From Agrobacterium larrymoorei (GTDB taxonomy: Bacteria; Pseudomonadota; Alphaproteobacteria; Rhizobiales; Rhizobiaceae), in the NCBI RefSeq assembly GCF_005145045.1, contig NZ_CP039691.1:1376001-1440000 (forward strand): a DNA stretch of 64,000 bases, given 5' to 3'. This document shows, piece by piece, positions 36,729 to 45,422 of the stretch. A program made the translations under genes and the position numbers. Positions within the stretch are counted from its first letter, which is position 1; every line of letters begins with the position of its first letter. Below the pieces are notes generated by a model. That model saw nothing but the letters and a program-made list of their open reading frames with translations, did no database searches and was not told the origin of the DNA.

Positions 36729-37346
36729 ATGAGCAAGCGCGAATCGTCCAAGTACAAAATTGACCGCCGCATGGGCGAAAACATCTGGGGCCGTCCTAAG
36801 TCTCCAGTAAACCGCCGCGAATACGGCCCGGGCCAGCACGGCCAGCGCCGCAAGGGCAAGCTTTCCGACTTCGGTACGCAGCTGCGCGCCAAGCAGAAGC
36901 TGAAGGGCTATTACGGCGAAATCCGTGAAAAGCAGTTCCGCGCAACCTACGACGAAGCTAACCGTCGCAAGGGTGACACCTCCGAAAACCTGATCGGCCT
37001 GCTTGAGTCGCGTCTGGACGCAATCGTCTACCGCGCAAAGTTCGTTCCGACCGTTTTCGCTGCTCGCCAGTTCATCAACCATGGCCACGTCACGGTTAAC
37101 GGCGTTCGCGTCAACATCGGTTCCTACCGTTGCAAGGTTGGCGACGTTATCGAAGTTCGCCAGAAGTCCAAGCAGCTCGCAATCGTTCTCGAAGCAGTTG
37201 CTCTGGCTGAGCGTGACGTTCCTGACTACATCGAAGTCGATCACAACAAGATGGTTGCGACCTTCGCTCGCGTACCGGCTCTGTCTGACGTTCCTTACGC
37301 CGTCATCATGGAACCGCATCTGGTCGTCGAATTCTACTCGCGTTAA
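36729..37346 (+). CDS. rpsD: 30S ribosomal protein S4
   Basis: 205 residues, standard for alphaproteobacteria. [20 protein letters not shown] start, [20 protein letters not shown], then the S4 RNA-binding domain [21 protein letters not shown]...[16 protein letters not shown]. Primary 16S rRNA-binding protein that starts assembly of the 30S body. Located away from the main ribosomal-protein operon, as is usual in rhizobia. Confidence 0.99.
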   Translation: MSKRESSKYKIDRRMGENIWGRPKSPVNRREYGPGQHGQRRKGKLSDFGTQLRAKQKLKGYYGEIREKQFRATYDEANRRKGDTSENLIGLLESRLDAIVYRAKFVPTVFAARQFINHGHVTVNGVRVNIGSYRCKVGDVIEVRQKSKQLAIVLEAVALAERDVPDYIEVDHNKMVATFARVPALSDVPYAVIMEPHLVVEFYSR

Positions 37347-37369
37347 TCTGCGTTTAGCTTCAATAGAAA

Positions 37370-37396
37370 AAGCCGCCCTTCGAGGCGGCTTTTTTG
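37370..37396 (+). terminator. Terminator after rpsD
   Basis: AAGCCGCC / GGCGGCTT stem with a 7-base loop and a T-run, 24 bases beyond the stop. Confidence 0.95.
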
Positions 37397-37511
37397 TTTT
37401 TGGGTGTCGTTGCCGCTGCATTCCTGTCATTTCGGCCCTGAGCTTCAGCGGGCGAGGGACCGACGTTTCTGGCTTCGCAAGATTTAGACTAGACAGAAGT
37501 AACACCCACGG

Positions 37512-37596
37512 CGTCATCCTCGGGCTTGACCGAGGATCCATAAACGTCAGAGAAATCAAAGGGTTGTGGATCCTCGGGTCAAGCCCGAGGATGACG
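37512..37596. repeat. Two-palindrome intergenic repeat, copy E
   Basis: CGTCATCCTCGGGCTTGACC-GAGGATCC, a spacer of about 30 bases (AAACGTCAGAGAAATCAAAG-like), then GGATCCTCGGGTCAAGCCC-GAGGATGACG. Closest in sequence to copy B, including the spacer (both contain AATCAAA/TTTGATT-type sequence in opposite sense). Confidence 0.88.
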
Positions 37597-37651
37597 CCGT
37601 GGCCGAAGCAATGGCGGCGGGGATGGCTGGCGGAGGTGGCTTAGCAGAATA

Positions 37652-38341
37652 TCAAGCTGCCGCCGCGCGTTGCGCCAAAAGCCGCTCCACCAGCGCCGCA
37701 TCCAGCGCATCGAAACTGTCTATCACCACGCTGGGCTCAAGCTCTGCCATCGGAACATCCGTGTAACCGAATGTCACGCCAATCGATGGGACGTTGGCGT
37801 TTTTGGCTGCCAGAATATCGTTCACGCTATCGCCCACCATTACACTGCGGCTGGCATCGCCTCCGGCCTTCTCGATAGTGCCGAGAATGTGACGGCCATC
37901 GGGTTTGCGCCATTCGAAGGTGTCGCCGCAGGTGATTGCCTTGAAACGGTCCTTCAAGCCAAGCTTTTCAAGCAGGGGAATTGCCAGCACCGTCGTCTTG
38001 TTGGTGCACACGGCCAACGTGAAGCCTGCGGCGTCCAGGCGGTCCAGTGCTTCGGTTAGGCCGGGGTAAGGGGTGCTTTCGCCGGGCATGTGCTCGATGT
38101 AATGGGCGATGAAGCGCTCGTAGAGCGGCTCGATCTCTGCCTCCGGCAACTCCCTGTTTCTCAGGGCAAAAGCGCGCTTGATCATGACGCGGGCACCCTG
38201 TCCGACGAGGTGGGTCAGGTCGTTGAACGTCACCGGTTCTAGATCGGCAGTGGCGATGGTGTAATTCAGGCTGTCGATCAGATCCGGTGCGGTATCGATG
38301 AGCGTGCCGTCAAGATCGAATATCACTAGGGGAGAAGTCAA
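37652..38341 (-). CDS. gph: Phosphoglycolate phosphatase (HAD family)
   Basis: 229 residues. HAD motif I IFDLDGTLIDT with the nucleophile Asp, motif II VCTNKT, and motif IV GDSVNDILAAKNANVPSIG. The helical cap and ending fit Gph, which removes 2-phosphoglycolate formed by DNA repair or RuBisCO side reactions. No ATG is available: the start at 38341 is TTG (TTGACTTCTCCCC), and a GTG four codons later is an alternative. Diverges from rpiA. Confidence 0.88.
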   Translation of the reverse strand: MTSPLVIFDLDGTLIDTAPDLIDSLNYTIATADLEPVTFNDLTHLVGQGARVMIKRAFALRNRELPEAEIEPLYERFIAHYIEHMPGESTPYPGLTEALDRLDAAGFTLAVCTNKTTVLAIPLLEKLGLKDRFKAITCGDTFEWRKPDGRHILGTIEKAGGDASRSVMVGDSVNDILAAKNANVPSIGVTFGYTDVPMAELEPSVVIDSFDALDAALVERLLAQRAAAA

Positions 38342-38675
38342 AGAGGAAACCTCGTCTGTCAGTGCGGGTATCCAACAAAGCTAGCGCATCGGGCGGAAAA
38401 TCGAAATCGATTTTCGTATCCTTCGCTTCGGCAAGTGAGTGGAGCGACGGAATCCGCATATCATTCGTAAGGCAGATCGCCATTTCGAACGAAACCCCTG
38501 AATGGCTCATTTTGGATCAGCAAAAAGGCTTTCGTTTGGGTTTCGACCCGTGTAAACACGAGGCCTGTCGCACGGATGGCGTTGTTATTTCGATGCCTAT
38601 AGTGCAATTGACCAGTAGAAGCGTTCTTCGCGTGGCTGCATTGCCGGGCGTGAGTTTGAGTGGAGTTGCAGGCGC
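38342..38675. other. Divergent intergenic region gph/rpiA
   Basis: 334 bases between the two divergent starts. It should hold both promoters. I see no repeat, hairpin with T-run, or small gene with translation signals. Confidence 0.55.
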
Positions 38676-39368
38676 ATGGATGCCCGACAAATGAAGATCA
38701 AGGCTGCCGAGGCGGCGTTGTCCTACGTCGAAGATGGCATGCGGTTGGGCATCGGAACCGGCTCCACGGCGGAAGAATTCGTTCGCCTGCTGGCTGAAAA
38801 AGTATCGAACGGTTTGAGAGTTCAGGGCGTTCCGACTTCCGAGCGCACCGCGCGGCTTTGCGTGGAACTCGGCGTTCCGCTGAAGTCTCTGGACGAATTG
38901 CCTGAGCTCGATCTCACCATCGATGGTGCGGATGAAGTGGATCATGCGTTGCGGCTGGTCAAGGGTGGTGGCGGCGCGCTGCTGCGCGAGAAAATCGTCG
39001 CTGCCGCATCGTCGCGCATGATCGTGATTGCGGATCAGACCAAGGTTGTCGAGGTCCTTGGCGCGTTTCCGCTGCCCATCGAGATCAATGCCTTCGGCCT
39101 TTCGGCCACGCGCATCGCCATCGAAAAGCTGGCGTCCAGAATGGGTCTTTCCGGCGAATTGAAGCTGCGTTCTTCCGAGGACGGGCCGTTCAAAACGGAT
39201 GGCGGACACCTGATTTTCGACGCATCATTTGGCCGTATTCCTGATGCAGAAGCGCTGGCACGTGAGCTGAACACGATTCCGGGCGTCGTAGAGCACGGAC
39301 TTTTCATCAATTTGGCATCGCTTGCCATTATCGCCGGGCCGGATGGCGCCCGCGTAATGCAGGCGTAA
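38676..39368 (+). CDS. rpiA: Ribose-5-phosphate isomerase A
   Basis: 230 residues. Interconverts ribose 5-phosphate and ribulose 5-phosphate. The substrate-binding motifs [19 protein letters not shown] and [12 protein letters not shown] are all present. First gene of a probable unit with a DUF2059 protein (23-base gap) and then gor. Complements rpe at 62.6 kb in the non-oxidative pentose phosphate pathway. Confidence 0.97.
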   Translation: MDARQMKIKAAEAALSYVEDGMRLGIGTGSTAEEFVRLLAEKVSNGLRVQGVPTSERTARLCVELGVPLKSLDELPELDLTIDGADEVDHALRLVKGGGGALLREKIVAAASSRMIVIADQTKVVEVLGAFPLPIEINAFGLSATRIAIEKLASRMGLSGELKLRSSEDGPFKTDGGHLIFDASFGRIPDAEALARELNTIPGVVEHGLFINLASLAIIAGPDGARVMQA

Positions 39369-39391
39369 ATATAACAGGAGCGAGAGATTTC

Positions 39392-39967
39392 ATGATCAAA
39401 CTAGCGGGACTGGGCAAAGCTGCCGCTGCTTCGATCCTTATTTCCGGTTTCGTGTTCGGCACAGCCGCGCGCGCGCAGGAAATTTCGGCGGAGCACATTG
39501 CTGCTGCAAAGCAGGCAATCGCGGCGCTCGGTGTGACTGATCGTTTCGACAATATTCTGCCGGGTCTGGCAGAGCGTCTGAAGGGCGAGCTCATCCAGGC
39601 ATCGCCGAACGTTCAGGATGCCATCACCGCAACGGTCGATGCCAAGGCGCTGGAACTCGCACCACGCCGTGCCGATCTGGAGCGTGAAGCGGCTCTCACC
39701 TATGCACGCGCTTTCTCGGTGGAAGAGCTGAAGGCCATTTCTGCGTTCTACGGCAGCGAAACCGGCAAGAAGCTTCTGAAGGACGGCCCGATTGCCACGC
39801 GCGAACTGATGAAGGCCGCCGATATCTGGGCCGCTGGCATCAACCGCGATCTGAACGCTTCCAGCATGACGGAACTTCAGAAGGTTGCCGGCGCTGATCT
39901 TCAGCCGCTGCCTGCAAACGAGTCCGGTGTTGGCGGCGCTCCTGCCGCTCCGGCGCCGAAGCCCTGA
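39392..39967 (+). CDS. Exported DUF2059 domain protein
   Basis: 191 residues. Signal peptide (residues 1-29, ending ARAQE), then a helical domain: DRFDNILPGLAERLKGELIQ, ALTYARAFSVEELKAISAFY and FYGSETGKKLL, which is the DUF2059 signature. Pro/Ala-rich C-terminus. Function unknown; the rpiA-DUF2059-gor order is a rhizobial habit I recognise. A ribosome-binding site ACAGGAG precedes the ATG. Confidence 0.88.
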   Translation: MIKLAGLGKAAAASILISGFVFGTAARAQEISAEHIAAAKQAIAALGVTDRFDNILPGLAERLKGELIQASPNVQDAITATVDAKALELAPRRADLEREAALTYARAFSVEELKAISAFYGSETGKKLLKDGPIATRELMKAADIWAAGINRDLNASSMTELQKVAGADLQPLPANESGVGGAPAAPAPKP

Positions 39968-39993
39968 TTGGCTGTTGACGTTCAGTTTTTTTC

Positions 39994-40023
39994 AAAGCCC
40001 GGAAGCAATTCCGGGCTTTTCTT
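39994..40023 (+). terminator. Terminator after the DUF2059 gene
   Basis: AAAGCCCGG / CCGGGCTTTT stem with an 8-base loop and T-run. It separates gor from rpiA-DUF2059, although read-through is possible. Confidence 0.9.
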
Positions 40024-40171
40024 TTGTGCGCTGCGACACCTATATGAGCATCAACACGGTGCATCTGCACCGCGCGCCGCATGAAACGCAATTCGGCGCT
40101 TAACATATTGATTTTACGCAATCCACACGGCGAACACGCCCATGTGCAGCGGCGTAGGACAGGGGTTTACG

Positions 40172-41560
40172 ATGGCATCTTTCGACTGTGATCTTTTCGT
40201 TATCGGTGGCGGCTCCGGCGGCGTGCGCAGCGCGCGCGTTGCGGCATCGCTCGGCAAGCGCGTCGGCATTGCCGAAGAGTATCGCTACGGTGGAACCTGC
40301 GTCATTCGTGGCTGCGTGCCGAAGAAGCTTTTCGTCTACGCATCGCAATATCCCGAACACTTCGAAGATGCCGCTGGCTTCGGCTGGAATGTCGGTGCGA
40401 GCACCTTCAACTGGAAGAAGCTGATTTCTGCCAAGGACAAGGAAATCGAGCGTCTCGAGGGCCTTTACCGCAAGGGTCTGGAAAACGCGAAGGCCGATAT
40501 TTTCGACAGCCGTGCGGAGTTGATCGACTCGCATACCGTGAAGCTGGTGAAGACCGGCCAGACCGTGACTGCCGAGCGCATCGTGATTGCCGTTGGCGGC
40601 ACGCCGAACGAGCATGCGTCGCTGCCGGGCCATGAGCTGACGATCTCCTCCAATGAAGCCTTCCATCTGGATGAACTGCCGAAGTCTATCCTGATTGCGG
40701 GCGGTGGTTACATCGCGGTCGAGTTCGCAAATATCTTTCATGGCCTGGGTGTCGAGACGACCCTGATCTATCGCGGCAAGGAAATCCTCAACGGTTTCGA
40801 TGGTGATATGCGCAAGGGTCTGCATGAGGCGATGGAAGCCAAGGGCATCCGCATCATTCTTGAGGATGTGATCGAAGAGGTCAGCAAAGACGGCGCTGGC
40901 GGTTTCATGGCGCGCACCAAGCAGGGCGCGTCCGTTCATGTCGGTCTGGTCATGCTCGCACTCGGTCGCGATCCCAACACCAAGGGTCTCGGGTTGGAGA
41001 ATGCAGGCGTAAAGACCAATGCCAAGGGCGCTATCATCGTCGATGAATATTCGCGCACCAACGTCCCGAATATCTACGCTCTGGGCGACGTCACCGACCG
41101 GGTACAGTTGACGCCCGTCGCCATCCACGAGGCGATGTGCTTCATCGAAACCGAGTTCAAGAACAATCCGACGAAGCCGGATCATCACCTGATCGCCACG
41201 GCTGTCTTCTCCCAGCCGGAAATCGGCACCGTCGGTCTTTCCGAAGAGCAGGCGGCGGCGAAGTTCGAGGAAGTCGAAGTCTACCGCGCACAGTTCCGCC
41301 CAATGAAGGCGACGCTTTCGGGCCGCAGCGAGAAGACGATCATGAAGCTGCTCGTCAATGCGGCAGACCGCAAGGTCGTCGGCGCGCATATTCTCGGCCA
41401 CGAGGCGGGCGAGATGGCCCAGCTTCTCGGCATCACGCTGAAGGCTGGCTGCACCAAGGATGATTTCGACGCCACCATGGCCGTTCACCCGACCGCCGCC
41501 GAAGAGCTGGTGACGATGTATTCGCCGAGCTATCGCATCAAGAACGGCGAGCGTGTCTAA
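40172..41560 (+). CDS. gor: Glutathione-disulfide reductase
   Basis: 462 residues. FAD-NADPH disulphide oxidoreductase. FAD-binding IGGGSGGVRSAR, redox disulphide GGTCVIRGCVPKKLF, NADPH-binding GGGYIAVEFA with the Arg-rich site following, second FAD region YALGDVT, and the C-terminal catalytic HPTAAEE. Start at the ATG at 40172 (MASFDCDLFVIGGG); an in-frame ATG ten codons earlier adds unrelated sequence. Keeps glutathione reduced, which the GST at 22.2 kb would use. Confidence 0.97.
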   Translation: MASFDCDLFVIGGGSGGVRSARVAASLGKRVGIAEEYRYGGTCVIRGCVPKKLFVYASQYPEHFEDAAGFGWNVGASTFNWKKLISAKDKEIERLEGLYRKGLENAKADIFDSRAELIDSHTVKLVKTGQTVTAERIVIAVGGTPNEHASLPGHELTISSNEAFHLDELPKSILIAGGGYIAVEFANIFHGLGVETTLIYRGKEILNGFDGDMRKGLHEAMEAKGIRIILEDVIEEVSKDGAGGFMARTKQGASVHVGLVMLALGRDPNTKGLGLENAGVKTNAKGAIIVDEYSRTNVPNIYALGDVTDRVQLTPVAIHEAMCFIETEFKNNPTKPDHHLIATAVFSQPEIGTVGLSEEQAAAKFEEVEVYRAQFRPMKATLSGRSEKTIMKLLVNAADRKVVGAHILGHEAGEMAQLLGITLKAGCTKDDFDATMAVHPTAAEELVTMYSPSYRIKNGERV

Positions 41561-41584
41561 CGCCTCTCGCTAGCGAACAGAGTG

Positions 41585-41620
41585 AGCCACCGTCTCTCCA
41601 TAAAGAGGCGGTGGCTTTTT
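41585..41620 (+). terminator. Terminator after gor
   Basis: AGCCACCG-tCTCT...AGAGg-CGGTGGCT, a long stem with one bulge and loop CCATAA, followed by TTTTT. Confidence 0.93.
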
Positions 41621-41786
41621 AAATCGTTTAGATTCGTTTTTCTTTGCGTTTGACCGACAAAATAGGCCTAAACGCCAGCGCCCCTTTAAGATCGACTTTG
41701 CAAAGCCTATCCTTGGGGGTATAAGCCGCGCAAATTTCGAGATCGCCGCCTTCCAATATAGTTGGCGTGAAAACCAGGTGAGTAAA

Positions 41787-43163
41787 ATGGCACAGAATTG
41801 GACGCCCGGTAGCTGGAGACACAAGCCGATCCAGCAGGTTCCGCAGTACCCTAACGCCGCTGCGCTGGCAGCGACGGAAGCTCAGCTTGCGAGCTACCCA
41901 CCGCTGGTTTTTGCTGGTGAGGCACGCCGTTTGAAAAAGCAGCTGGCAAGCGTGGCCGAAGGCGAAGCTTTCCTTCTTCAGGGTGGCGATTGCGCCGAGA
42001 GCTTCCTCGAGCATGGCGCGGACAATATCCGCGACTTCTTCCGCGCCTTCCTGCAGATGGCGGTCGTTCTGACCTATGGCGCGCAGCTTCCTGTCGTCAA
42101 GGTTGGCCGCATTGCCGGTCAGTTCGCCAAGCCTCGATCTTCGAATTTCGAAACGCAGGATGGCGTCGAGCTGCCGTCCTACCGTGGTGACATCATCAAC
42201 GGCATCGAGTTCAACGAAGGCTCGCGCATTCCAAGCCCGGAGCGCCAGCTGGATGCTTACCGTCAGTCCGCTGCCACGCTGAACCTGCTGCGCGCTTTCG
42301 CCATGGGTGGTTATGCCAACCTGGAAAACGTGCATCAGTGGATGCTCGGCTTCGTCAAGGATAGCCCGCAGGCGGATCGTTACCGCAAGCTTGCCAGCCG
42401 CATTTCCGAAACCATGGACTTCATGAAGGCCATCGGCATCACTGCGGAAAACAATCCGAGCCTGCGCGAAACGGATTTCTTCACCAGCCACGAAGCGCTG
42501 CTTCTGGGTTATGAAGAGGCGCTGACGCGCGTCGACTCCACCTCGGGCGATTGGTACGCCACGTCCGGCCACATGCTGTGGATCGGCGACCGTACCCGCC
42601 AGCTGGACCATGCGCATGTGGAATATTTCCGCGGCATCAAGAACCCGATCGGCCTGAAGTGCGGTCCGTCCCTGCAGCCGGATAACCTCATCGAGCTGAT
42701 CGATGCGCTGAACCCGACCAACGAGGCCGGTCGCCTGACGCTGATCTGCCGTTTCGGCCACGATAAGGTTGCCGAAAGCCTGCCGAAGCTGATCCGCGCC
42801 GTTCAGAAGGAAGGCCGCAAGGTGGTCTGGTCCTGCGATCCGATGCATGGCAACACGATCACGCTCAACCATTACAAGACGCGTCCGTTCGACCGCATTC
42901 TGTCGGAAGTCGAAAGCTTCTTCCAGATCCACCGCGCCGAAGGCACGCATCCAGGCGGCATCCACATCGAGATGACCGGCAAGGACGTGACAGAATGCAC
43001 CGGCGGCGCCCGCGCCGTGACGGCGGATTCGCTGTCCGACCGCTACCACACCCATTGCGACCCACGCCTCAACGCCGATCAGGCTCTGGAACTGGCCTTC
43101 CTCCTGTCCGAGCGCATGAAGAGCGGCCGCGATGAAAAGCGTCTGGCTGTGGCCAACGCCTGA
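41787..43163 (+). CDS. 3-deoxy-7-phosphoheptulonate synthase, class II
   Basis: 458 residues. First step of the shikimate pathway (erythrose 4-phosphate + PEP). Class II (plant-like) DAHP synthase motifs: [12 protein letters not shown] with the metal-binding Cys, [34 protein letters not shown] and [18 protein letters not shown] at 41787 ([14 protein letters not shown]) is chosen over the GTG nine bases upstream because an AGGTGAG site stands before it. In rhizobia this enzyme is usually named aroF or aroG; I leave the symbol open. Confidence 0.95.
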   Translation: MAQNWTPGSWRHKPIQQVPQYPNAAALAATEAQLASYPPLVFAGEARRLKKQLASVAEGEAFLLQGGDCAESFLEHGADNIRDFFRAFLQMAVVLTYGAQLPVVKVGRIAGQFAKPRSSNFETQDGVELPSYRGDIINGIEFNEGSRIPSPERQLDAYRQSAATLNLLRAFAMGGYANLENVHQWMLGFVKDSPQADRYRKLASRISETMDFMKAIGITAENNPSLRETDFFTSHEALLLGYEEALTRVDSTSGDWYATSGHMLWIGDRTRQLDHAHVEYFRGIKNPIGLKCGPSLQPDNLIELIDALNPTNEAGRLTLICRFGHDKVAESLPKLIRAVQKEGRKVVWSCDPMHGNTITLNHYKTRPFDRILSEVESFFQIHRAEGTHPGGIHIEMTGKDVTECTGGARAVTADSLSDRYHTHCDPRLNADQALELAFLLSERMKSGRDEKRLAVANA

Positions 43164-43184
43164 TCTTTTTTAGCAGAGCTTCAC

Positions 43185-43215
43185 AAGCCGTCGGAGTGAT
43201 CCGGCGGCTTTTTTG
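43185..43215 (+). terminator. Terminator after DAHP synthase
   Basis: AAGCCGtCGG / CCGgCGGCTT stem (one G-T pair), loop AGTGAT, T6 run. Confidence 0.93.
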
Positions 43216-44413
43216 ATTCTGGCGGACGAAAAGGTTGCAGAGGCGAGGCGGACGCCTGTTGCTTCACATCGTGGGTTTTGGGACCAGTCAATGTTTTCGG
43301 GTTATCATAAGGCCTCCAAGCGCCTCACAGGGGCCTCAAAGCATCACACTGCATACTTTAGCTTGCCGCCCGCAACCCCCGCCTTTCGAGGCTCCGGCTT
43401 CGCCTGCGCGCCTCTCCTTCGACAAGCTCAGGATGATGATGGAGGGCTGCTGTGTTGTGGCTCGAAGCCTCGTTCTTCAAATCCTATCATTGTCAAAAAT
43501 CCCGGCCAGCCTTTACGCCAAGCTTCGCCGTTCACGCGGCAGTATCTGCCCGTGGCTTGAACTTCTCATTCTCTCCATCGCTTCACCTTTGAGGGCGAGG
43601 CCATGGCATTTCGGACGGGGCGCAGAAAGCTGCCTCGTTGGGTAGTTTAGTATGTGGCACCTCTCAGCGCCCCGTTCGGCTCTTTCGGCAGAGCCGCAAT
43701 CCTCTTGCCACGGCTGGCAGAACCCGGATGGCAAGGGTTAAAAACCTTGCCGGAGAACCGGTCGGACTTGATCAAGGCCCAACCCTTTCCATCCGGGTGC
43801 GATGATGGTTGCCCGCCATCGCCCTGCCAGTTCAGCCACATCTGCCTTCGGGAGTGAGGGAGCCGAACATCTCGTACAGCCCGCAGTCCCGATCCGTTCT
43901 CCGCAAGGCTCTCACCCGACAGCACGTTTCGAGTGCTGGCCAGATGGTTACCTTACGATCCGTCCGTTCACCTTTTTAGGATGAACGGGGCAGATGCAGC
44001 GTCTTCCTGTGTACCGCCTGACTTTCGCTTCTATCTTCATGATCGCGTTCGACCATGAGACGATGAGCTGTCGGTACGCCCGGCGGCGAAATCCTGACGG
44101 ATGGATCGAAACCCGGCAGCCGTTGTTCGCACCGCCGCTTGTCGATCCGGCCAGGTCGGGCATCGGGAGAACTGCGCCAGCCGGTCCGAAACCGACGCCA
44201 TGTCCTCTCACCCGTTGCCGCCGGGGGGATTGCTGCTCGACCCTGAGGATGGAGAGGCCGCGTAACCTCCTCACCCCCAGCACCTACCCCGCCTCGCCAC
44301 AACGCCTTGCGGTGTATCCGAGGGCGGGATGAGGGGGAGTGTACGGGTGGTTTTGGGGGTGGGGAAAAATGTTGAGGGGATTTTTTTATTTTTTTTGACT
44401 GAGGAGAGACAGT
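43216..44413. other. 1.2-kb coding-poor region with strong secondary structure
   Basis: No frame here has convincing protein character: short frames on both strands are Arg/Pro/Ser-rich and end quickly. Between 43654 and 43938 there are strong stems: GTGGCA (43654) with TGCCAC (43706) enclosing GGCTCT/AGAGCC; CCCGGATGG (43723) with CCATCCGGG (43789), overlapping GGCAAGG/CCTTGCC; and CAGCAC-gtttcga-GTGCTG (43920-43938). A common dispersed motif (CTTCGACAAGCTCAGGATGA) lies near 43417. The structured part could be a non-coding RNA or a ribozyme/intron remnant; not identified. Confidence 0.5.
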
Positions 44414-44631
44414 GACCCCTCACCAAGAAAACCTAGGACTTCGCTTTGCGAAGTCGAGGTTTTCTATCCTCTCCCACAAGGGGAGAGGAAAGGGCGGCAC
44501 CGTTCTCGCCCCTCTCAGCGTTCAACAGGGAGTGAAAATGGAGGGGCTAGGTTACTTCTCCCCCTGTGGGAGAGGAAGAAAAATCATGATCTTAGCTTCA
44601 GCTAAGTCATAGATTTTTCAGGTGAGGGGTG
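44414..44631. repeat. Composite palindromic repeat R1 (left of the DUF559 gene)
   Basis: Bounded by ACCCCTCACC and GGTGAGGGGT. Left arm: AACCTaggACTTCGC-ttt-GCGAAGTcgAGGTT hairpin then CTCTCCCACAAGGGGAGAG; central spacer of about 65 bases; right arm: CTCCCCCTGTGGGAGAG then a hairpin containing CTTAGCTTCAGCTAAG. The same modules occur in R2 (45038) and R3 (60989). Confidence 0.85.
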
Positions 44632-44667
44632 CATTCTGGCGCTGACCACAACTTGAGGCAACCGCCC

Positions 44668-45066
44668 ATGCCCCATAACCACGAGCCGCCGCCAATCAAC
44701 CGGACACGTGCACGAGCGATGCGCAAGGATTCGACCCGCGCAGAGAATCTTTTGTGGCAGGTGCTGCGCGGTGGGAAGCTGGAAGGATTCAAGTTTCGGC
44801 GGCAGGTGCCGATGCACAATTACGTTCTCGATTTCGTCTGCTTCGATGCGAAGGTGATTATCGAGGTGGATGGCGCGCAGCATGCGGACAGCGATGCGGA
44901 TGCGCGGCGCGATGCATATTTTCGCGGCGAGGGTTTTGTGACGCTACGGTTCTGGAACGACGAGATCGAGAGAAATCTGGATTTCGTTTGTCTTTGTGTT
45001 CTGGATTATTTGCGGGGGCGTCAGAGCGTGGGGCGGGACCCCTCACTTGCAATTTCTAACACTTAG
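44668..45066 (+). CDS. DUF559 domain protein (Vsr-like endonuclease fold)
   Basis: 132 residues starting MPHNHEPPPINRTRARAMRK. The DUF559 core is complete: RKDSTRAENLLWQVLRGGKL, FKFRRQVPMHNYVLDFVCF, and VIIEVDGAQH, where the D (in LDFVC), E and D residues fit the PD-(D/E)XK/very-short-patch-repair nuclease active site, then GFVTLRFWNDEI. The gene lies between repeats R1 and R2, and its last ten codons and stop are inside R2. The activity of DUF559 proteins is largely uncharacterised; association with repeats suggests mobility. Confidence 0.88.
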   Translation: MPHNHEPPPINRTRARAMRKDSTRAENLLWQVLRGGKLEGFKFRRQVPMHNYVLDFVCFDAKVIIEVDGAQHADSDADARRDAYFRGEGFVTLRFWNDEIERNLDFVCLCVLDYLRGRQSVGRDPSLAISNT

Positions 45067-45264
45067 CTGAAGCTAAGATGTTGAAATTGCTTTCTCTCCC
45101 ACAAGGGGAGAGATAAGGCGCGAGCCTCGCTGTTTGTGCATCTCCAGCGAACTTTGTAGAAGAAAATTTCGGCGGTACGACTGGGTTACCTCTCCCCTTG
45201 TGGGAGAGGAAGAAAAATCATGATCTTAGCTTCAGCTAAGTCTTAGATTTTTCAGGTGAGGGGT
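45038..45264. repeat. Composite palindromic repeat R2 (right of the DUF559 gene)
   Basis: Begins ACCCCTCAC inside the DUF559 coding region and ends GGTGAGGGGT. Left arm: CAATTTC...ACTTAGCTGAAGCTAAGA...GAAATTG hairpin, then CTCTCCCACAAGGGGAGAG; right arm near-identical to that of R1 (CTCTCCCCTTGTGGGAGAG and the CTTAGCTTCAGCTAAG hairpin). Confidence 0.85.
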
Positions 45265-45350
45265 GGGCTTCTTGCACTGAGGAGTGTGTAAGACACTGCT
45301 TAGTGTTTTCGGATTGCCTTCAAGGAAACCAACAGCTATTCCCCCGCACG

Positions 45351-45380
45351 AAAAAGCCCGAGGTTTTTCTCCTCGGGCTT
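45351..45380 (-). terminator. Terminator after nrdJ
   Basis: AGCCCGAGG / CCTCGGGCT stem with a loop of 7-8 bases; on the minus strand followed by TTTTTCGTG. It lies about 43 bases after the nrdJ stop. Confidence 0.92.
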
Positions 45381-45422
45381 CTTTTCTTAGGGCAACAGAT
45401 CCATCACTCGCTTAGCCTACAC

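Noticed and set aside
43216..44400. Protein-coding gene remnants in the coding-poor region
   Set aside because: Short frames on both strands (for example 43647-43925 and 43948-44283, minus) have no recognisable motifs, lack ribosome-binding sites and are interrupted by stops; strong stem-loops explain the area better.
44398..45275. CRISPR array
   Set aside because: Repeats are few, palindromic, about 200 bp long and irregularly spaced, and no cas gene is present; they are composite intergenic repeats.
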